This document shows, one piece after another, positions 23,411 to 35,214 of a stretch of DNA of 64,000 nt (position 1 is the first letter of the stretch; each line of letters opens with the position of its first letter). The translations under genes were made by a program, and so were the position numbers. A model generated the notes under the pieces. It saw only the letters and a list, made by a program, of their open reading frames with translations. It was not told the origin of the DNA and made no database searches. Source of the DNA: Zhengitettix transpicula (taxonomy: Eukaryota; Arthropoda; Insecta; Orthoptera; Tetrigidae); the NCBI GenBank assembly GCA_037074705.1, contig CM073590.1:8696001-8760000 (forward strand), given 5' to 3'.

Positions 23411-24189
23411 AGACCCAACAAACCCTCTGCTCAAAATAAAAATTTGTAAGGGAAAAAACTATTACTAATTCCATCCATTTAATCTTATAAACTAATTCCT
23501 TTTCCAAAGTCGAATTGTGTCATTTTTCCTGAGAGTTAAAGGGAGTAATATTATCTTTTGTTTTAAGCAATATATTTAATTAACATATGTTGTGACGTGA
23601 AACTTCTGTGAAATTTGTCATTAGTAGGTCATGCAATTTGCTGAAACCGCATGTAACGAAGACGTGCTCTTGTAACATGACATCTTTGCAACCGTTCTAT
23701 CAGTACAGAGGAATGAAACCATTATTGTATCAAGCACGTGTTTATACTGTCGTCTGGGCTGTAGAAGAAAGCCATTATTCTATCAAGCAATTGTTAGTGC
23801 AGATGGTCTCGTTGTTGGGCTTCTCGCGAAGGAAATTGTATCACGTGTTGATTTCACAGAGGCGAAGTTTGCTGTACGTTTTTCGATCAGAAATAAAGTG
23901 GACAGGTTTCAGACAGCCCACTTAACCAAAGTAGATAAAATCGATTAACACAAGTCTGTGCTCATTAGGGTTTATAAACGTACGCTCAATACTGTAACTT
24001 AAATGAATCATGTAAACATTTTAATATGAGAATAAAAGTAGATTACGTACTCTAGTGCCCTTAATGAATATCCAATACGTCTCCGATATAGCCTAACTAT
24101 CTTCCCCCACATGAAAGTGAAATATGTTTGGTTTATAGATACATATGAATCTAATAGTTATATTTAAATGGCATCAATCTAATCAATTA
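23411..24189. other. Unassigned DNA
   Basis: A 105-codon frame at 23608-23925 plus (five Cys, no recognisable domain) is the only notable item. Its composition is a little less AT-rich than the flanks. It might be an element or exon fragment; I cannot support a function. Confidence 0.3.
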
Positions 24190-25165
24190 ATAAATAAACC
24201 GGCCAACAAGTAAAAAACTATTTAATAAAATAAAATATAACGTTTCATTCCTTTTTTATGAACCTCCATGTTGCACAAGTAAAAAATATCAAGCCTTCCT
24301 CCAAAGGTGTAATCATCACAGATCCCGGGTTCGAATCCCGGCTCGGGAGTGTGTTTCCATACCGAGAACCCCAACAAAATTATTTCTCCGACTAGTTAAA
24401 TGTTAATAGTGTATAAAGTCGCTAATGACTTCAGCTGATAATGCCACAAAAAATAATTTTGTTAATAAAATATACAACAAATTTGGTATACATGAAATCT
24501 ACAATTTTTTGTAATATTAAGTAACGTCTATAAATAAAATTTTGGTAAAAAAAATTCAAAAGCGTGTGCTTTTCAAGAAAAATAGAGCCAAAAACACATA
24601 AAAATACTATACAAATAATTTAAATAAAATTTATGGTTCATTGTTATCGTAAATTATTTATATCATTTAATTTAAAAATAAAGTAATAACCGGAAACATT
24701 CAGAAACTATTTAATGAAATATAAAGTAACAACGTTTCCTTCCTATTCTCGGATCCACTTTAAGTGGACAAGTATAAAATAAAAAAATTGGTTGAATTAT
24801 ACAAGGATGAATTAAATTTATTTCCTGTAATATTATGTAATTTCAATAAATAATAAAATTTTCGATTGCGTTGTGCGTCAAAAGACACAGTACATCTCTA
24901 AAAAAATTTAGTTATATCCATTTTTTAATTTTTGTACTTGTATTAGGCTGGATTGTACATGAAATGCACACGCTTTTAGAATTTATGTCAAAAATTTTAT
25001 TTATCGTAAATGCATAACATTACAGGAAATAAATTGTATTCTTACTTGCAGAATTCGTTATTTTATACTTGTGCACCGGCTGAGTTTCCGAGTAAATGAA
25101 CAAAACGTTATTTGTCATTTTAATAAATTATCTTATTGTCCGGTTTTATTTATTTATAAAAATCG
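24190..25165. mobile_element. PLE-like terminus cluster, third family
   Basis: Three copies of one terminus are present. Two are in minus orientation (24195-24290 and 24684-24790, with CTATTTAATRAAAT followed by AACGTTTC) and one is in plus (about 25045-25165, with AACAAAACGTTATTTG and CTTATTGTCCGGTTTTATTTATT). Internal flanking sequence is also triplicated in matching orientation: the words TGTAATATTA-, ATAAATAAAATTTT- and AAAAGCGTGTGC recur near 24510-24570, 24825-24880 and, inverted, 24965-25030. The layout is outward-facing ends as in family 1, with an extra left copy. A tRNA-like B box (24327) sits between the two left copies. Confidence 0.55.
24290..24380 (+). mobile_element. tRNA-derived SINE remnant
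   Basis: GGGTTCGAATCCC (24327-24339) is a perfect pol III B box. The T stem is complete: CCGGG, then TTCGAAT, then CCCGG, followed by CTCGGGAG like an acceptor 3' half. A CCTT/AAGG stem at about 24293-24306 may be a relic anticodon stem. The 5' acceptor half and A box are missing, so this is not a working tRNA gene. Confidence 0.5.
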
Positions 25166-25539
25166 AATGAATTGACAGAAAATACGACACGTATGGGGAT
25201 ATATATATAATTTAGATATTAGTGTAAAACATGTAGACAGGCAGAGGAAGATTGGAAAAAGTGATAATATAATAATCCAAGGTTCATTGACTAACAATAA
25301 GTTTATGTGTGCAAAAAATATACTGAGATTGTAGATAAAATAATGAAGGATAACATAATGGCAAAAAAACTTTATAACAACAATTATTATGTTCTTTTAA
25401 ACAAAATGTTTTAAGGTAATGTAATTTAAGGCAGTAATGAGTAAATAAATTATAAAGGGAAATAATAATGATAATAATCATGAAAAAATATCAGTATGTT
25501 TATAATAATTTAAATAAATATACGACCTTGTGTCGGAAA
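25166..25539. other. AT-rich DNA, nothing recognised
   Basis: No supported feature. Confidence 0.5.
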
Positions 25540-25835
25540 AGTAATTATATTGTTTATGAGCGACAAATATTAATTTAACGACGTTTCTTCCTCTTTTGGG
25601 ACATCATCAGGTTGGATAATTTTTAATAATTTTGTGTACAATTCCGGAGTACATTTAAGTAGCAAGTTTCTTGCGCTTTATCTGTTGTAAATAAAAGGAA
25701 GTAGAACCTTGTGTCTTTTACTCATGATATGTATAAAAAATTATTAAGAACTATCCAACGAGATTATATCCCAAAAGAAAACGAAACGTTGTGAAATGAA
25801 TATATTTTTGTTCATATGAAATATAATTAATTTTA
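25540..25835. mobile_element. PLE-like terminal hairpin, fourth family
   Basis: The left arm (about 25555-25625, minus) reads CCAACCTGATGATGTCCC, then AGAGGAAGAAACGTCG on its own strand. The right arm (about 25745-25830, plus) reads CCAACGAGATTATATCCC and AAAACGAAACGTTGTG. Both are followed by AT-rich tails containing ATATT. On the left arm CTGATGA, a TCC...GGA pairing and GAAACG stand in the order of a hammerhead core. Confidence 0.6.
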
Positions 25836-26269
25836 TAACTGAAAAACATCTATTTATTTGTAATATATTTTAGTAAATTATTTTTCAAGAGTTGTAACAT
25901 TTTTAATCGTCAGGAAAAGGAAATAAAGTGCTCTGAAAACGTCTCACCCTGCTGACGTCTTTTCCCTGACATTTAATTTAGGGATGTTGTAATGTATAAG
26001 ATGATGAATACGAAAAAGGGCTTTTATAAACGGGAAGTCTTAGGGAATTTTTAAAGAAAATTGGCAGCTCGCTAATCTTCTTATACTAGGCGGAAAATGT
26101 GACTTTAAAATAGCCAGAAAAAGAACGTCTTGAATTTATCGAATTATCAGATGACGAATAGAAAGGCGATTAAACATAAATACTAGAATGCTTTTTTGTT
26201 CAAAACTAGAAGCTTTTCTGAGAATAATCCTCCAGAAGCAGGATTTTGTGTTGGTGCTGGTAAACGAAC
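25836..26269. other. AT-rich DNA, nothing recognised
   Basis: No supported feature. Confidence 0.5.
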
Positions 26270-26425
26270 AACAAAAATTCCACATTGCTGGCAATATTTA
26301 GGAAACGATGGCCCGGCAACATTTCAAGAAATGTGTTTCCGGCAAGTATGGACGGGAAATATGTTGTCAGCCACATATTTGTATATCCCGGCAAAATTTC
26401 GGCCACAGTGTAGCCCGAGCATTAC
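26270..26425. repeat. Degenerate ~25-bp GGCAA-phased repeat
   Basis: The word GGCAA recurs at 26290, 26315, 26341 and 26390, spaced 25, 26 and 49 bases, typically as CCCGGCAA followed by A/T-rich sequence. This is a decayed 25-bp tandem array. A related patch lies at 27195-27375. Source unknown. An 83-codon frame over it is a by-product. Confidence 0.5.
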
Positions 26426-27194
26426 CTGCGTACACGTAGTAGAATAAATAATGGCCGAAAATGAAGTGCATATTAACGCGGTATAAAATATTTCAAGTAA
26501 TTAAAGAAGAGAAGAACCTGGATTCGACCTTATTTAAACAAACGATAACACTTCACAAATTTAAGCAACGAATTAATTCTTGACAATTACTTATTTCAAT
26601 ACTTCACGAAAAAGTCGAAGGGCGACTTTGAATATTTGCTTAAAATATGATTGAGAAAAAGGACTCGGTGATGAGGAAAGCAATACAAAATTGGCAATCA
26701 CCCTTCGATTCTAAGCGACAGGAGTCTCCTATAAATCTTTGTTGTATTTATTCAGAGTATCCGATTATTCACTTTCGCACATCGTTAGAAAAGTATGCGT
26801 GGCTTTAATGGAACGATTAAATAAATTTATGACACTTTGTACATTCTAGCACTCTTTATTTATTGAATATTAATTTTAAAAATTAGAAATTAATTTTTTT
26901 TATAATTATTTCAAGGATCTAAACTTTTCGTAAGCTTCTTCATAAGAAAACTAATGCCAAATTTGTTGGTTATTGCTTACCAACCACCTTTCTTCACTTG
27001 GCGATCTCCATCTATAGTCCATCGATTTCAGGTCCCATAATGATGGACTAGAGTGAACTTAATCTATAAATTCTATAGTTTCCCCGTTAGACCATTTGCG
27101 AAGTGGAATACTGAATAATTTTACACAGAGAACAAAGTATTAATTGATAACACAGCTGATTGACTAAAGAGAAGACCAGGTTAGGTCTGGGAAC
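26426..27194. other. AT-rich DNA, nothing recognised
   Basis: Only a small inverted repeat, AGTCCATC near 27014 and GATGGACT near 27040, stands out. No gene seen. Confidence 0.45.
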
Positions 27195-27375
27195 TATTGA
27201 GGCCCGGCAATGTTTTCGTATTTTCGACACAGGATCGATGTCACTGGCAACATGGATAGTACATAAAATGCTGGCAACATTGCCGGGCCATATGTATGTA
27301 TTGCCAAAAATGTTGCTTGATTTAAAGTAATATTGTTTGGCCAGTATTGCCGGCCACATATTGCCGTAAAAAGTT
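27195..27375. repeat. Inverted GGCAA/TTGCC repeat patch
   Basis: GGCAA occurs at 27206, 27246 and 27273. Its complement TTGCC occurs at 27280, 27301, 27348 and 27361, so the motif changes strand near 27278 at CTGGCAACATTGCCGGGCC. It is related to the array at 26270-26425. Confidence 0.5.
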
Positions 27376-28029
27376 TCTCGTTTACAGGCCCCTTTATGGC
27401 TCATTTGTTGACCTCAGAATTTTGGATTGAAAATTGGATAAAAATTACGGTTGCAGTCAGTACGAAAGATTAGTTACAACACAGAGGCATAACTAGACGC
27501 TTACGTTCGGATACAATGTAGATATCAGAGAGTGAGATCAATTTTCAAGTCAGTTATCTTTCTGAGTGTGAATCATAAATACTTCTCAGCATCCGACGAT
27601 CGCAGATGCCGCAAACGTTGCTGAAATAATCTGGCCACGGAAACGAAATGCCTATTTTAAGCGACTTAAAGCTGTTCCGATTCGGTAATCCACATAAGTA
27701 CCTTAATGATATTACTTTAACTCTTTAAATTATTTTGGTTTAATAAAGTAAACAGTAATTTTGAATCTCAGATTAGAAAATTAAATTTTCTAATATCAAA
27801 GTGAAGTACGTCATAAATGAAAACTCATATTTTTTATATTACTTAAACAAAAGGATCGAATACATTCCCAATCTTGAACGAGCGGTTAAGTAATTTGTAA
27901 TCTAACCAATTTTATTATAGCTATATTTTGTTGATCGGAAATTTGTAAGAGTTCCCGCTGTACACTTCACGTTTTACGAGACTTTTGGACAAGTTACGTC
28001 CGTTTCGCGGGTGCAGCTTATAATCTAGT
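27376..28029. other. Unassigned intergenic DNA
   Basis: No supported feature. Confidence 0.45.
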
Positions 28030-28420
28030 CACTGGCGTCTTATTGAACTGCGGTTAGGATGCCTTTCCGAGTAACGGGCCTATGGAGTTGTCTTCATTGT
28101 GTGGAGTGGAGATGCAAGAAGTTGCAATATACCCTCCCTCGAGGTCTATTGTTCGAGAAACAGGCCTCGTCAGCTCTAAGGATTACCTTCCCCTTCCTTC
28201 CATCAGCGCTTCAGAGATTGCAAGATAAGCTGCTAACGACACGTGTAATTTACACTGGAGGAGATGTAGCGAGGTGCTTAACTAATTGCTGGATAGCACT
28301 TCGCTATTAATCTGCACTGAGATGGCATCAAGGGAGCAGACTCGAGTCAGCAGTACTTTCATTGCAGGCCGGAAGAAACTCACAAAAATGGGGAGTAACT
28401 TCTGGTTCAATCTGACTTCA
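28030..28420. other. Balanced island, unassigned
   Basis: About 390 bases of normal composition in AT-rich surroundings. An 83-codon frame (28059-28310, plus) spans most of it without a recognisable domain. It might be an exon, but no convincing splice sites or homology were recognised by eye. Confidence 0.35.
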
Positions 28421-29421
28421 CCGTGTGTCATGAAAAAATTTATATGAGTTATTCTTATTTTACGTACCAAATATTATAAACATACTTAGGAATTTGAGAT
28501 TTTACTCCCATATGGTATGACGGACAAACTTTATGTATTTGTACAATACAAGACATTAATCAAGGTTTCATATGTTAAAAGCATTTTATTGCTTCTATTA
28601 AATGATGGTAACAGATAAGTAACCAGTAAAAAGCAGTTATTTTAATGTAAATATTTTTATCATCTCCAATAAAATATATTGTAATGAGTCTGGTTTCTAA
28701 ATGCTTCAAACATTGTCTAAATTAAATATAATTCGTTAAGAATTTGGGGTGTATTGGAAAACAGGAAATCTGGGAGTTGCAGTGGTTTGAGTAACAGCGT
28801 TCGGTCTTTTTTTAAGAAAATTTACGACGGTCACTATCAAACATTTGTTTGGCAGACCAGACGAAAGAACAGTAGCTGACGAGTGCCCGTCACGAACGGC
28901 CGAAATTGTTGTATATATATAAAATGTAATGTTTTCAGAGCAACAGCAGGTGGTGATTGTCCGATGTGAAATGTCGAAGAAAATAAGTTTTAGTACAATT
29001 TGAAAGTCATAGAATTTTGTGTGGAAGCAGCTAATATGGCGGAACGAAAGTAATAGTGCGACAAATGCGTAGAATCAATGTTGAAAAGCAGAGTATAGTG
29101 TTGTTGTTTGTTATGCAGAAAGCTTGAATGACTTTAACAGGTTAAGGTGAAAACTGTTGGAAGATTGCAGAAGGGATTTCGACAGCTACATATTGGAAAA
29201 TCACAGATAATACATTTAAATTAATATTAATAAAGAAATCTTGATCACATTGCCACATAAATTGTGTCATAATCTCCCCACGAAAACCTACTCTGAGAAA
29301 AATGTTCATGATATCTATGTTTTAAATTGTACAAGCAAAATTTGTTATTATGTTTCTTCTATTTTCATTTCCAATGTCTCATGTTAAAAGTACACATATA
29401 TTTCATATAGTAAAACTTAGC
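28421..29421. other. Unassigned intergenic DNA
   Basis: AT-rich to 28780. The stretch 28780-29180 is more balanced but without a frame or repeat that I recognise. Confidence 0.45.
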
Positions 29422-29665
29422 TTTACGTCTGATTGAAAATAATTAATAAGAAAGATAGTCAATAAAGACAAAAAAGGTAATATAAATACCACACAACGTT
29501 TCTGGGATCCTTGTCACTTTCGCCAGGTGCTAAGAAGAGCCTAGAGAAACCTAACTGCACTGTTAGGGTCTTCTTAGCACCTGACGAAAGGCACAAGGAT
29601 CCCAGAAACGTTGTGTGGCATTTATATTACTTTTTTTTCCTGTATTGGCTATCTTTCTTATTCAA
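29422..29665. mobile_element. PLE terminal hairpin, family 1, copy 4
   Basis: Among the best preserved copies. The left arm starts TTTACGTCTGATTGAAAATAA, includes ATAAATACCACACAACGTTTC and ends AGGTGCTAAGAAGAGCC. The right arm mirrors it with TCTTCTTAGCACCTGACGAA, CCCAGAAACGTTGTGTGG and GGCTATCTTTCTTATTC. The spacer is only about 25 bases, so the DNA could form a near-complete hairpin of about 110 bp per arm. The right arm carries CTGACGA and GAAACGTTG. Confidence 0.85.
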
Positions 29666-30739
29666 AACTTAACTTATATATAATAATTAAAACCTAATTA
29701 AGAAAAAGTTAATTAAAATATTCGTGGCATGTTTTTAGACGGGTTTTTATCGGGTTCATTTAATATTAGACCAATTTGGAAGGGTTTGGAACACTTTAAC
29801 CAGTTCCTATATGAAACTTTTTAATTTATTTACATCATTACAGAGCAAATAATGGGGAGATGTTTAATTAGATGATGAAATATTTAGGAAATCAAAGTGA
29901 AACTCCAATTTGTGTGGTTTAAGGATTTTATCCACGTCGTTAACGTAAGTACAGGATTTAGCGATGCAAATGGGACGCGCTCATGTCCAAGTCATGAATT
30001 GTGTAGCAGTAGATCAGAGAGGAAACTGCGGTGATCGGAAACTGTAATTCCCTCCGAACGGCTGCCAAATCTGCGGTTTATTTGTCCAGCTGCTTTCGCA
30101 AGCTCTGAATCGGATGGAAACCGGGATGTTCTTAATGGCTTATTTTGAAAATTTTGCATAATAGATTGGGATAGGTAACAGTCAGGCGAATCCTTATTTC
30201 AGTAGGAAAATTGCTGGAACTATACGAAAGAAATTAGGGATATATAAACACTAGAGGGCAAGAATGGTAGAGGAACACCCAGACTGGAATACGTTAAACA
30301 AATAATAAAATACATCAATTGTACTTCATATTACGAACTGAAAAGGAAGGCGGAGAGGCGAGAAAAATGGAAATCTGCTGCCAACCAACTACACGGTTGC
30401 TGACCTTACAGAGAGAGAAGCAGTATTTTCGAGAAATTAACATTATTTATTTACTTACTAATATAAAACTTTTCATATCTCAAAAGAGTTTTGTAGTATC
30501 TAAAGAAATCAGATCTTTTGACGATAAATATAAGAATTAATGGTATCGAATGTTTCAGCATTAAATTGTACATGCTAGCCACTGGTCTTATCTATTCTTA
30601 TTTCTCCAGTTCCCCTTGCCATAGATTTTATATTCGTGTATTTTAATGACACAAACTGTTTGGTAGCTGATTGTGAAGAAAGCAAACGCAAACCACGTGT
30701 AGTTCTTTGAAGTTACAGCTTCCCGCACTTTTGACCTTG
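29666..30739. other. Unassigned intergenic DNA
   Basis: Mostly AT-rich. A balanced patch at 29930-30130 has no recognised content, and a 73-codon frame at 30319-30540 plus is unsupported. Confidence 0.45.
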
Positions 30740-31715
30740 TCAGGTACACACTGGCTGGCCACGTCATGACCACCCGATCAGTACTTCGTTGGACCACCTT
30801 CACCTTTTTGTCTTCAATACTGCGGTGATTCTTCTAAGCATTGGCTCCGTGAGTTGTTGAAAGTTTAAGCAAAGAATTTGACACTCTAAATCATGAGTGG
30901 CACTGATCATTAGTGTGTGATTTGATGGTTGTCGATCAAGCTTCCGAGTGATTCTTTCAACTTCGTCTCGCAAGTGCTCAAGTAGATTGTGATTCGGTGA
31001 TTTTGGGGGCCTCCTAAACAAGTTAAAATCCCCTCACGTACCTGAAACTATTCCCGCACAATACGAGCATTGTTGCATGCTGCATTGTCTCGTTGGAACT
31101 AGCCAACACAGGATACACCATCGACATGATAGATTGATCTTCATCGACAAAGTTACGTATGCTAAACTATTCAGATGCTGTTTCACACGATTTTAAGTGC
31201 CAAACAGTGCCACACAATTTGAAGGTGTGTACTCATGCTCGCGCTCATTTCGGCAATTTCTTTATTCACCATCGTTATGATTCATCGGACAACATGATTT
31301 TTTGTCAACGCTGGACAGTCTAAATTAATCTTCTAGTGTGAATTGGAGATGTTTGGATATCAAAGATATTCTAAGAAGCCTTCGCCTTCCATATCCCATA
31401 CGGTGAAATGTGCAGCCACGAATGCGTTCAGAGATCGTCAATAAACCGTACTTAAGACCCAGTTTTTCGACTGACACAACCGCTGCTCTTGAACATTTAT
31501 CGAATGCAGCTATTTCGCTTATTATACTAGCGTCAACAAACATCTTACGTCCAATCCTGTCGTTTTCTATATATTCAGAAACAAAACACTTATACTGTTG
31601 TGGTAAATTACTTGCTCCCCTTTTTCCATTTCTGTGGTACTCTAACGACTTCAAAACGGTATCACAGATAATTTTCCTAAAAACGTTTACTTTCATAATA
31701 ATCTGACCAGTCAAT
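30740..31715 (-). pseudogene. Tc1-like transposase fossil (DD34E)
   Basis: On the minus strand the blocks follow the Tc1 order. An N-terminal DNA-binding part is at 31715-31400, ending with ISERIRGCTFHRMGYGRR and ISLISKH, comparable to the RR...PLLSARH block before the catalytic core. First Asp: LSDES near 31290-31279. Second Asp: RDNAACNNARIVRE at about 31093-31050, in the position of QDNARPHTA. Third residue: SPNHNLLEHLRDEVERI near 30995-30950, in the position of SPDLNPIEHLWDE. It continues as LDRQPSN to LRRITAVLKTK. Stops and frameshifts interrupt it. Terminal inverted repeats were not located. Confidence 0.9.
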
Positions 31716-31781
31716 ATATGAATTTGAGTAACAGTTACAAATTAATTCACTATTGCATTACTATACGGAGTTGGCAACAAT

Positions 31782-31875
31782 GTGTTATTCCTTTATTTCT
31801 GTCAAAATCCTCAGACAATCTCAATAATAAAACGATATGTCCAGAAAGGTGGTTTAATTGCGGATCAATAAATTA
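31782..31875 (+). repeat. Dispersed ~93-bp repeat, copy 1
   Basis: Nearly identical to 34908-35001 (blocks CTTTATTTCTGTCAAAATCC, AATAATAAAACGATATGTCC and GGTTTAATTGCGGAT). Only a few substitutions are visible. It lies just upstream of PLE hairpin copy 5. Class unknown. Confidence 0.7.
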
Positions 31876-31899
31876 AATCTGTTTAGCCATGTTCCATTA

Positions 31900-32152
31900 C
31901 GAATAAGACAGCCAATACAGACAAAAAAGGGTAATATAAATACCACACAACGTTTCTGGGATCCTTGTACCGTCAGGTGCTAAGAAGAGCCTTTTCAGTG
32001 TTGTCAGCTGACCTGTGCAGTTGTATTTCTCTAGGCTCTTCTTAACACCCGACGAAATGAACAAGGATCCCAGAAACGTTGTGTGGTATTTATAATACCC
32101 TTTTTTGTTTGTATTGTATATCTTTCTTATTCATTATTTTCTATCAGATGTA
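31900..32152. mobile_element. PLE terminal hairpin, family 1, copy 5
   Basis: The left arm (minus) carries GAATAAGACAGCCAATACAG, ATAAATACCACACAACGTTTC and CAGGTGCTAAGAAGAGCC. The right arm (plus) carries GGCTCTTCTTAACACCCGACG, CCCAGAAACGTTGTGTGG and TATCAGATGTAAA. The spacer is CAGCTGACCTGTGCAGTTG-like, the same element seen in the other copies. The left arm read on its own strand has CACCTGACGG, the right CCCGACGA, so both show damage in the core. Confidence 0.8.
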
Positions 32153-34379
32153 AAAAAAAATTTCATCATCCATTATATTTCATAACTTACAGTTTTCTGG
32201 TTTTATTTTATTTTTTCACGTCGTTTATAACTCAGCAAATATCTTATTTTTACATTGGCCCGCAGATCTATAATCGTTGCACCTATTTTTTTCTGGAGGC
32301 ATATTATTGTAATTATTAATTTTTTGAAATATAACTAATTTTTTTTATCACAGAGTATATGTTTGGTTTTATAAATATAAGTTAGTTTAAGTAAATTTTC
32401 CCCTGGCCACTCAAGAATATAAAAACTGTTGGAATAAATGTGCAAATTATATAGACGATGAAACGTGTAGGTTCCCGAACGGAAGAAAAACAACGAACAG
32501 TACACGACGCCGTCCTAATCTGCATTCTGAATCCCTTTCTGTGTGTCAGAAAAACATACAGGAAATACGTCGCCGTTAGCCGTTCATAAATAGTTTATTT
32601 TACGCTTTAAACACTGTCAGAATCATAACAAGCGATTCACGAACGGTTCGAGCAGCAAATGTACACGCACCTTTACAGAATTAAATATGTACAGATGTAA
32701 AAATGAATAAAATTTCATGTGTGATCCCAAGAAGAATAAAATATAGAAATATTTTTCTTGGATGTTTTTGAAATCGGTAAATATAACATAAAAGTTGAAT
32801 AAAATGGTAAGAGTGACCAAAATATTTACATTATGACTAAATATATACGAATATGCCTAATAAATTTTTAATGATTTATATGATTTATTCCATTCATGTC
32901 TCCAAATAATGTATTTAAAAATGAAGATATACCATTTACGCTTTATATACTCCATCCGAAGATTGAATAACTGAGAAAATCAAGATATATTTCTAGTTAT
33001 TGGAGCTTGTGGTTTTACACGATAAAGTAAAATGAAGGAATACTTTGTTTTGAAGCAATTACAGAGTTAATGTGCGTAATAAACTTCCAACAACATAAAT
33101 TTGGCTTCATAAAACCGGCTTCTATGGAAGCCTATGCAGAGTTTTGTACATTATGAAAAGGGGTATGATGAACGGGTATAATACAATGAGCCTTTCGAGG
33201 CCCATAAATTGCCTGTCACTTCGACTATATGAACCTAAAATATTTACTGTCAATACGCTCACTCTTGTGCATTGTCATAAGCGGAAAAGGACCTTTAAAT
33301 TGCTTTTTCTAAAATTATACGGCACATCTTCACATATATAACCTTATTCTTGAATGTATGTAATCACTAATCAGTAAGTCATTTATTAATGCAGAATTAT
33401 TTCAAGAATGTCACATATTTTTAAAAATTACAGGCTACCTTACGGTGGGCTCTCCCCATTAATAGCAGGGATTCGAAATGGTGGATTTGAAAATAACTTA
33501 TATTGATTACAAAGAGATCAAGGTAACCAAAGGTTAATCAGGGACACCGAGTCTACCAATGTAAAAGTGATTTTATTTTCTACGTGCTTTAACTAGTTGA
33601 GAAAGCATCCTTTTCCAATAGGATCGCAGTACGAATTTTATCGTATGTCCAAAACTGACTGAGGAGCCTGGGCTTGTGAGAACTTATTTAAAAAAAATAA
33701 AGAGAGAAGGCAAGGTAGTTCGCTCCATCTCTTCAGGGAGGTTATAACTGAGAGAGCTGAGACCAATTCCCACTGGCTACCTTGGTGAAAGGCGAGAAGT
33801 TTTGTATATCTTCAAGTGCGTGTTTACGTACATACTACAAAAAAGTGTGTATATAGCCGTAAAATGCAACGCATATATCTATAATTCTTGATTGCATATA
33901 CTATTTAAGGTAATCAATTTGCATATATTTTCTGCTAAATTAAAGTACAATTATTTAATTTACAACGTGTTCAATATATCGTTAAAAAATTGTGTGATGA
34001 TACAGTCATCCATAGGGACATAATAAATGAAAATTTTTCCCATTGAAGATATTAATTAATGTGTTTAAAACAAATCCTGTAATCAGTACCCTGGAAAATT
34101 GTGTAAATGACAATTTATTATAAATATATATATATACAATCATAAAAACCAATTAGTCTGAAATCATATAACATAAATACATTCATAAATCGGAACGGTA
34201 CACTGACACTTCTTTTACTCATAACTACCATTATCGATATTTTTTTAATACTTTCATAGTCATGTGTTAAAAATGTCAAAGTTTAATATCAGATTCTTAA
34301 TCTATTGGCAGTTTATGCAGACGGAAGTATATTATTGCTACTTTTGAAAAAAAATTCTGTCGTCACACTTGGTAATCCT
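32153..34379. other. AT-rich DNA, nothing recognised
   Basis: A long AT-rich stretch with small balanced patches (32400-32580 and 33420-33800) in which no gene or repeat could be identified. A short TA tract lies near 34120. Confidence 0.45.
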
Positions 34380-34690
34380 ACTACAGATCACATTTATTTA
34401 CGGCCAGCTCTTGTTCCGGAAGAGCAGGTCGTAATGGACGAAGGAAGCTCACCTGCAGTGGGTAGTGGGTGGACGCCTCTCCGGCCACTCCCTCTCTTTG
34501 AGCTGTGACCTGCCCCCGGTTCGCCTCAGTTGAGCGTTGTGCTTCTGAGGAGAGGCTATGAGCACAATTTACTGCCGGAAATTGTGGAAGCAGGCCGAGC
34601 TCCCAGTATATAGAAACCCGTGGCCACTAGGGCTTCCCCAACCAGCATCAGACCTACGCAAACGAAACCACGATTTACAAAAAAACAAAA
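34380..34690. other. Balanced, GC-containing island, unassigned
   Basis: About 310 bases with GC-rich words (GGTGGACGCCTCTCCGGCC, CCTGCCCCCGGTTCGCC). A 67-codon frame ends inside it and an 80-codon minus frame overlaps. No domain recognised. Confidence 0.35.
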
Positions 34691-34907
34691 AGAGAAGTTG
34701 ATCCAATAACACCCGTAAATTTTTTTTTGTAACGCTGTGTGGAAATGAAAAGGCCGTTATGAAAAAATAATTTAATAAAAATGTAAAAGTACAATCGTTA
34801 ACATTAATCAATTAATTTACTAATCTTTTTTCATATGATAACACATTTAATTCGGTTTTATGAAACTGTTTACATTTAATTATAAGATTTATTCATTAAT
34901 GAACAAT

Positions 34908-35001
34908 GTATTATTCCTTTATTTCTGTCAAAATCCTCAGATAATCTCAATAATAAAACGATATGTCCAGAAAGGTAGTTTAATTGCGGATAAATAAATT
35001 A
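34908..35001 (+). repeat. Dispersed ~93-bp repeat, copy 2
   Basis: Same orientation and nearly the same sequence as 31782-31875, 3.1 kb away. No poly-A tail or terminal inverted repeat is visible at its ends. Confidence 0.7.
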
Positions 35002-35214
35002 ACTTATGATAATATTTATACGAATAAATATAATAGAATTTAAATATTTATAATTATACGACTTTAAAAGGTCGCGGTTAAATATTTCTTAAATTGGAGA
35101 AGAAAAATACAGCTCGTAAAACATGAGTTTCTATGTGCATATTTTAATATTCGTTGGTGTTTGCCTTTTCACGTTGTAAATTATACTGTGATTTCAGTCT
35201 TAAAGCATATTTGG

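Noticed and set aside
24290..24380. Possible tRNA gene
   Set aside because: The T arm is perfect but the acceptor 5' half, D arm and A box are missing.
31410..31706. 98-codon plus-strand frame
   Set aside because: It is the shadow of the minus-strand Tc1-like transposase fossil.
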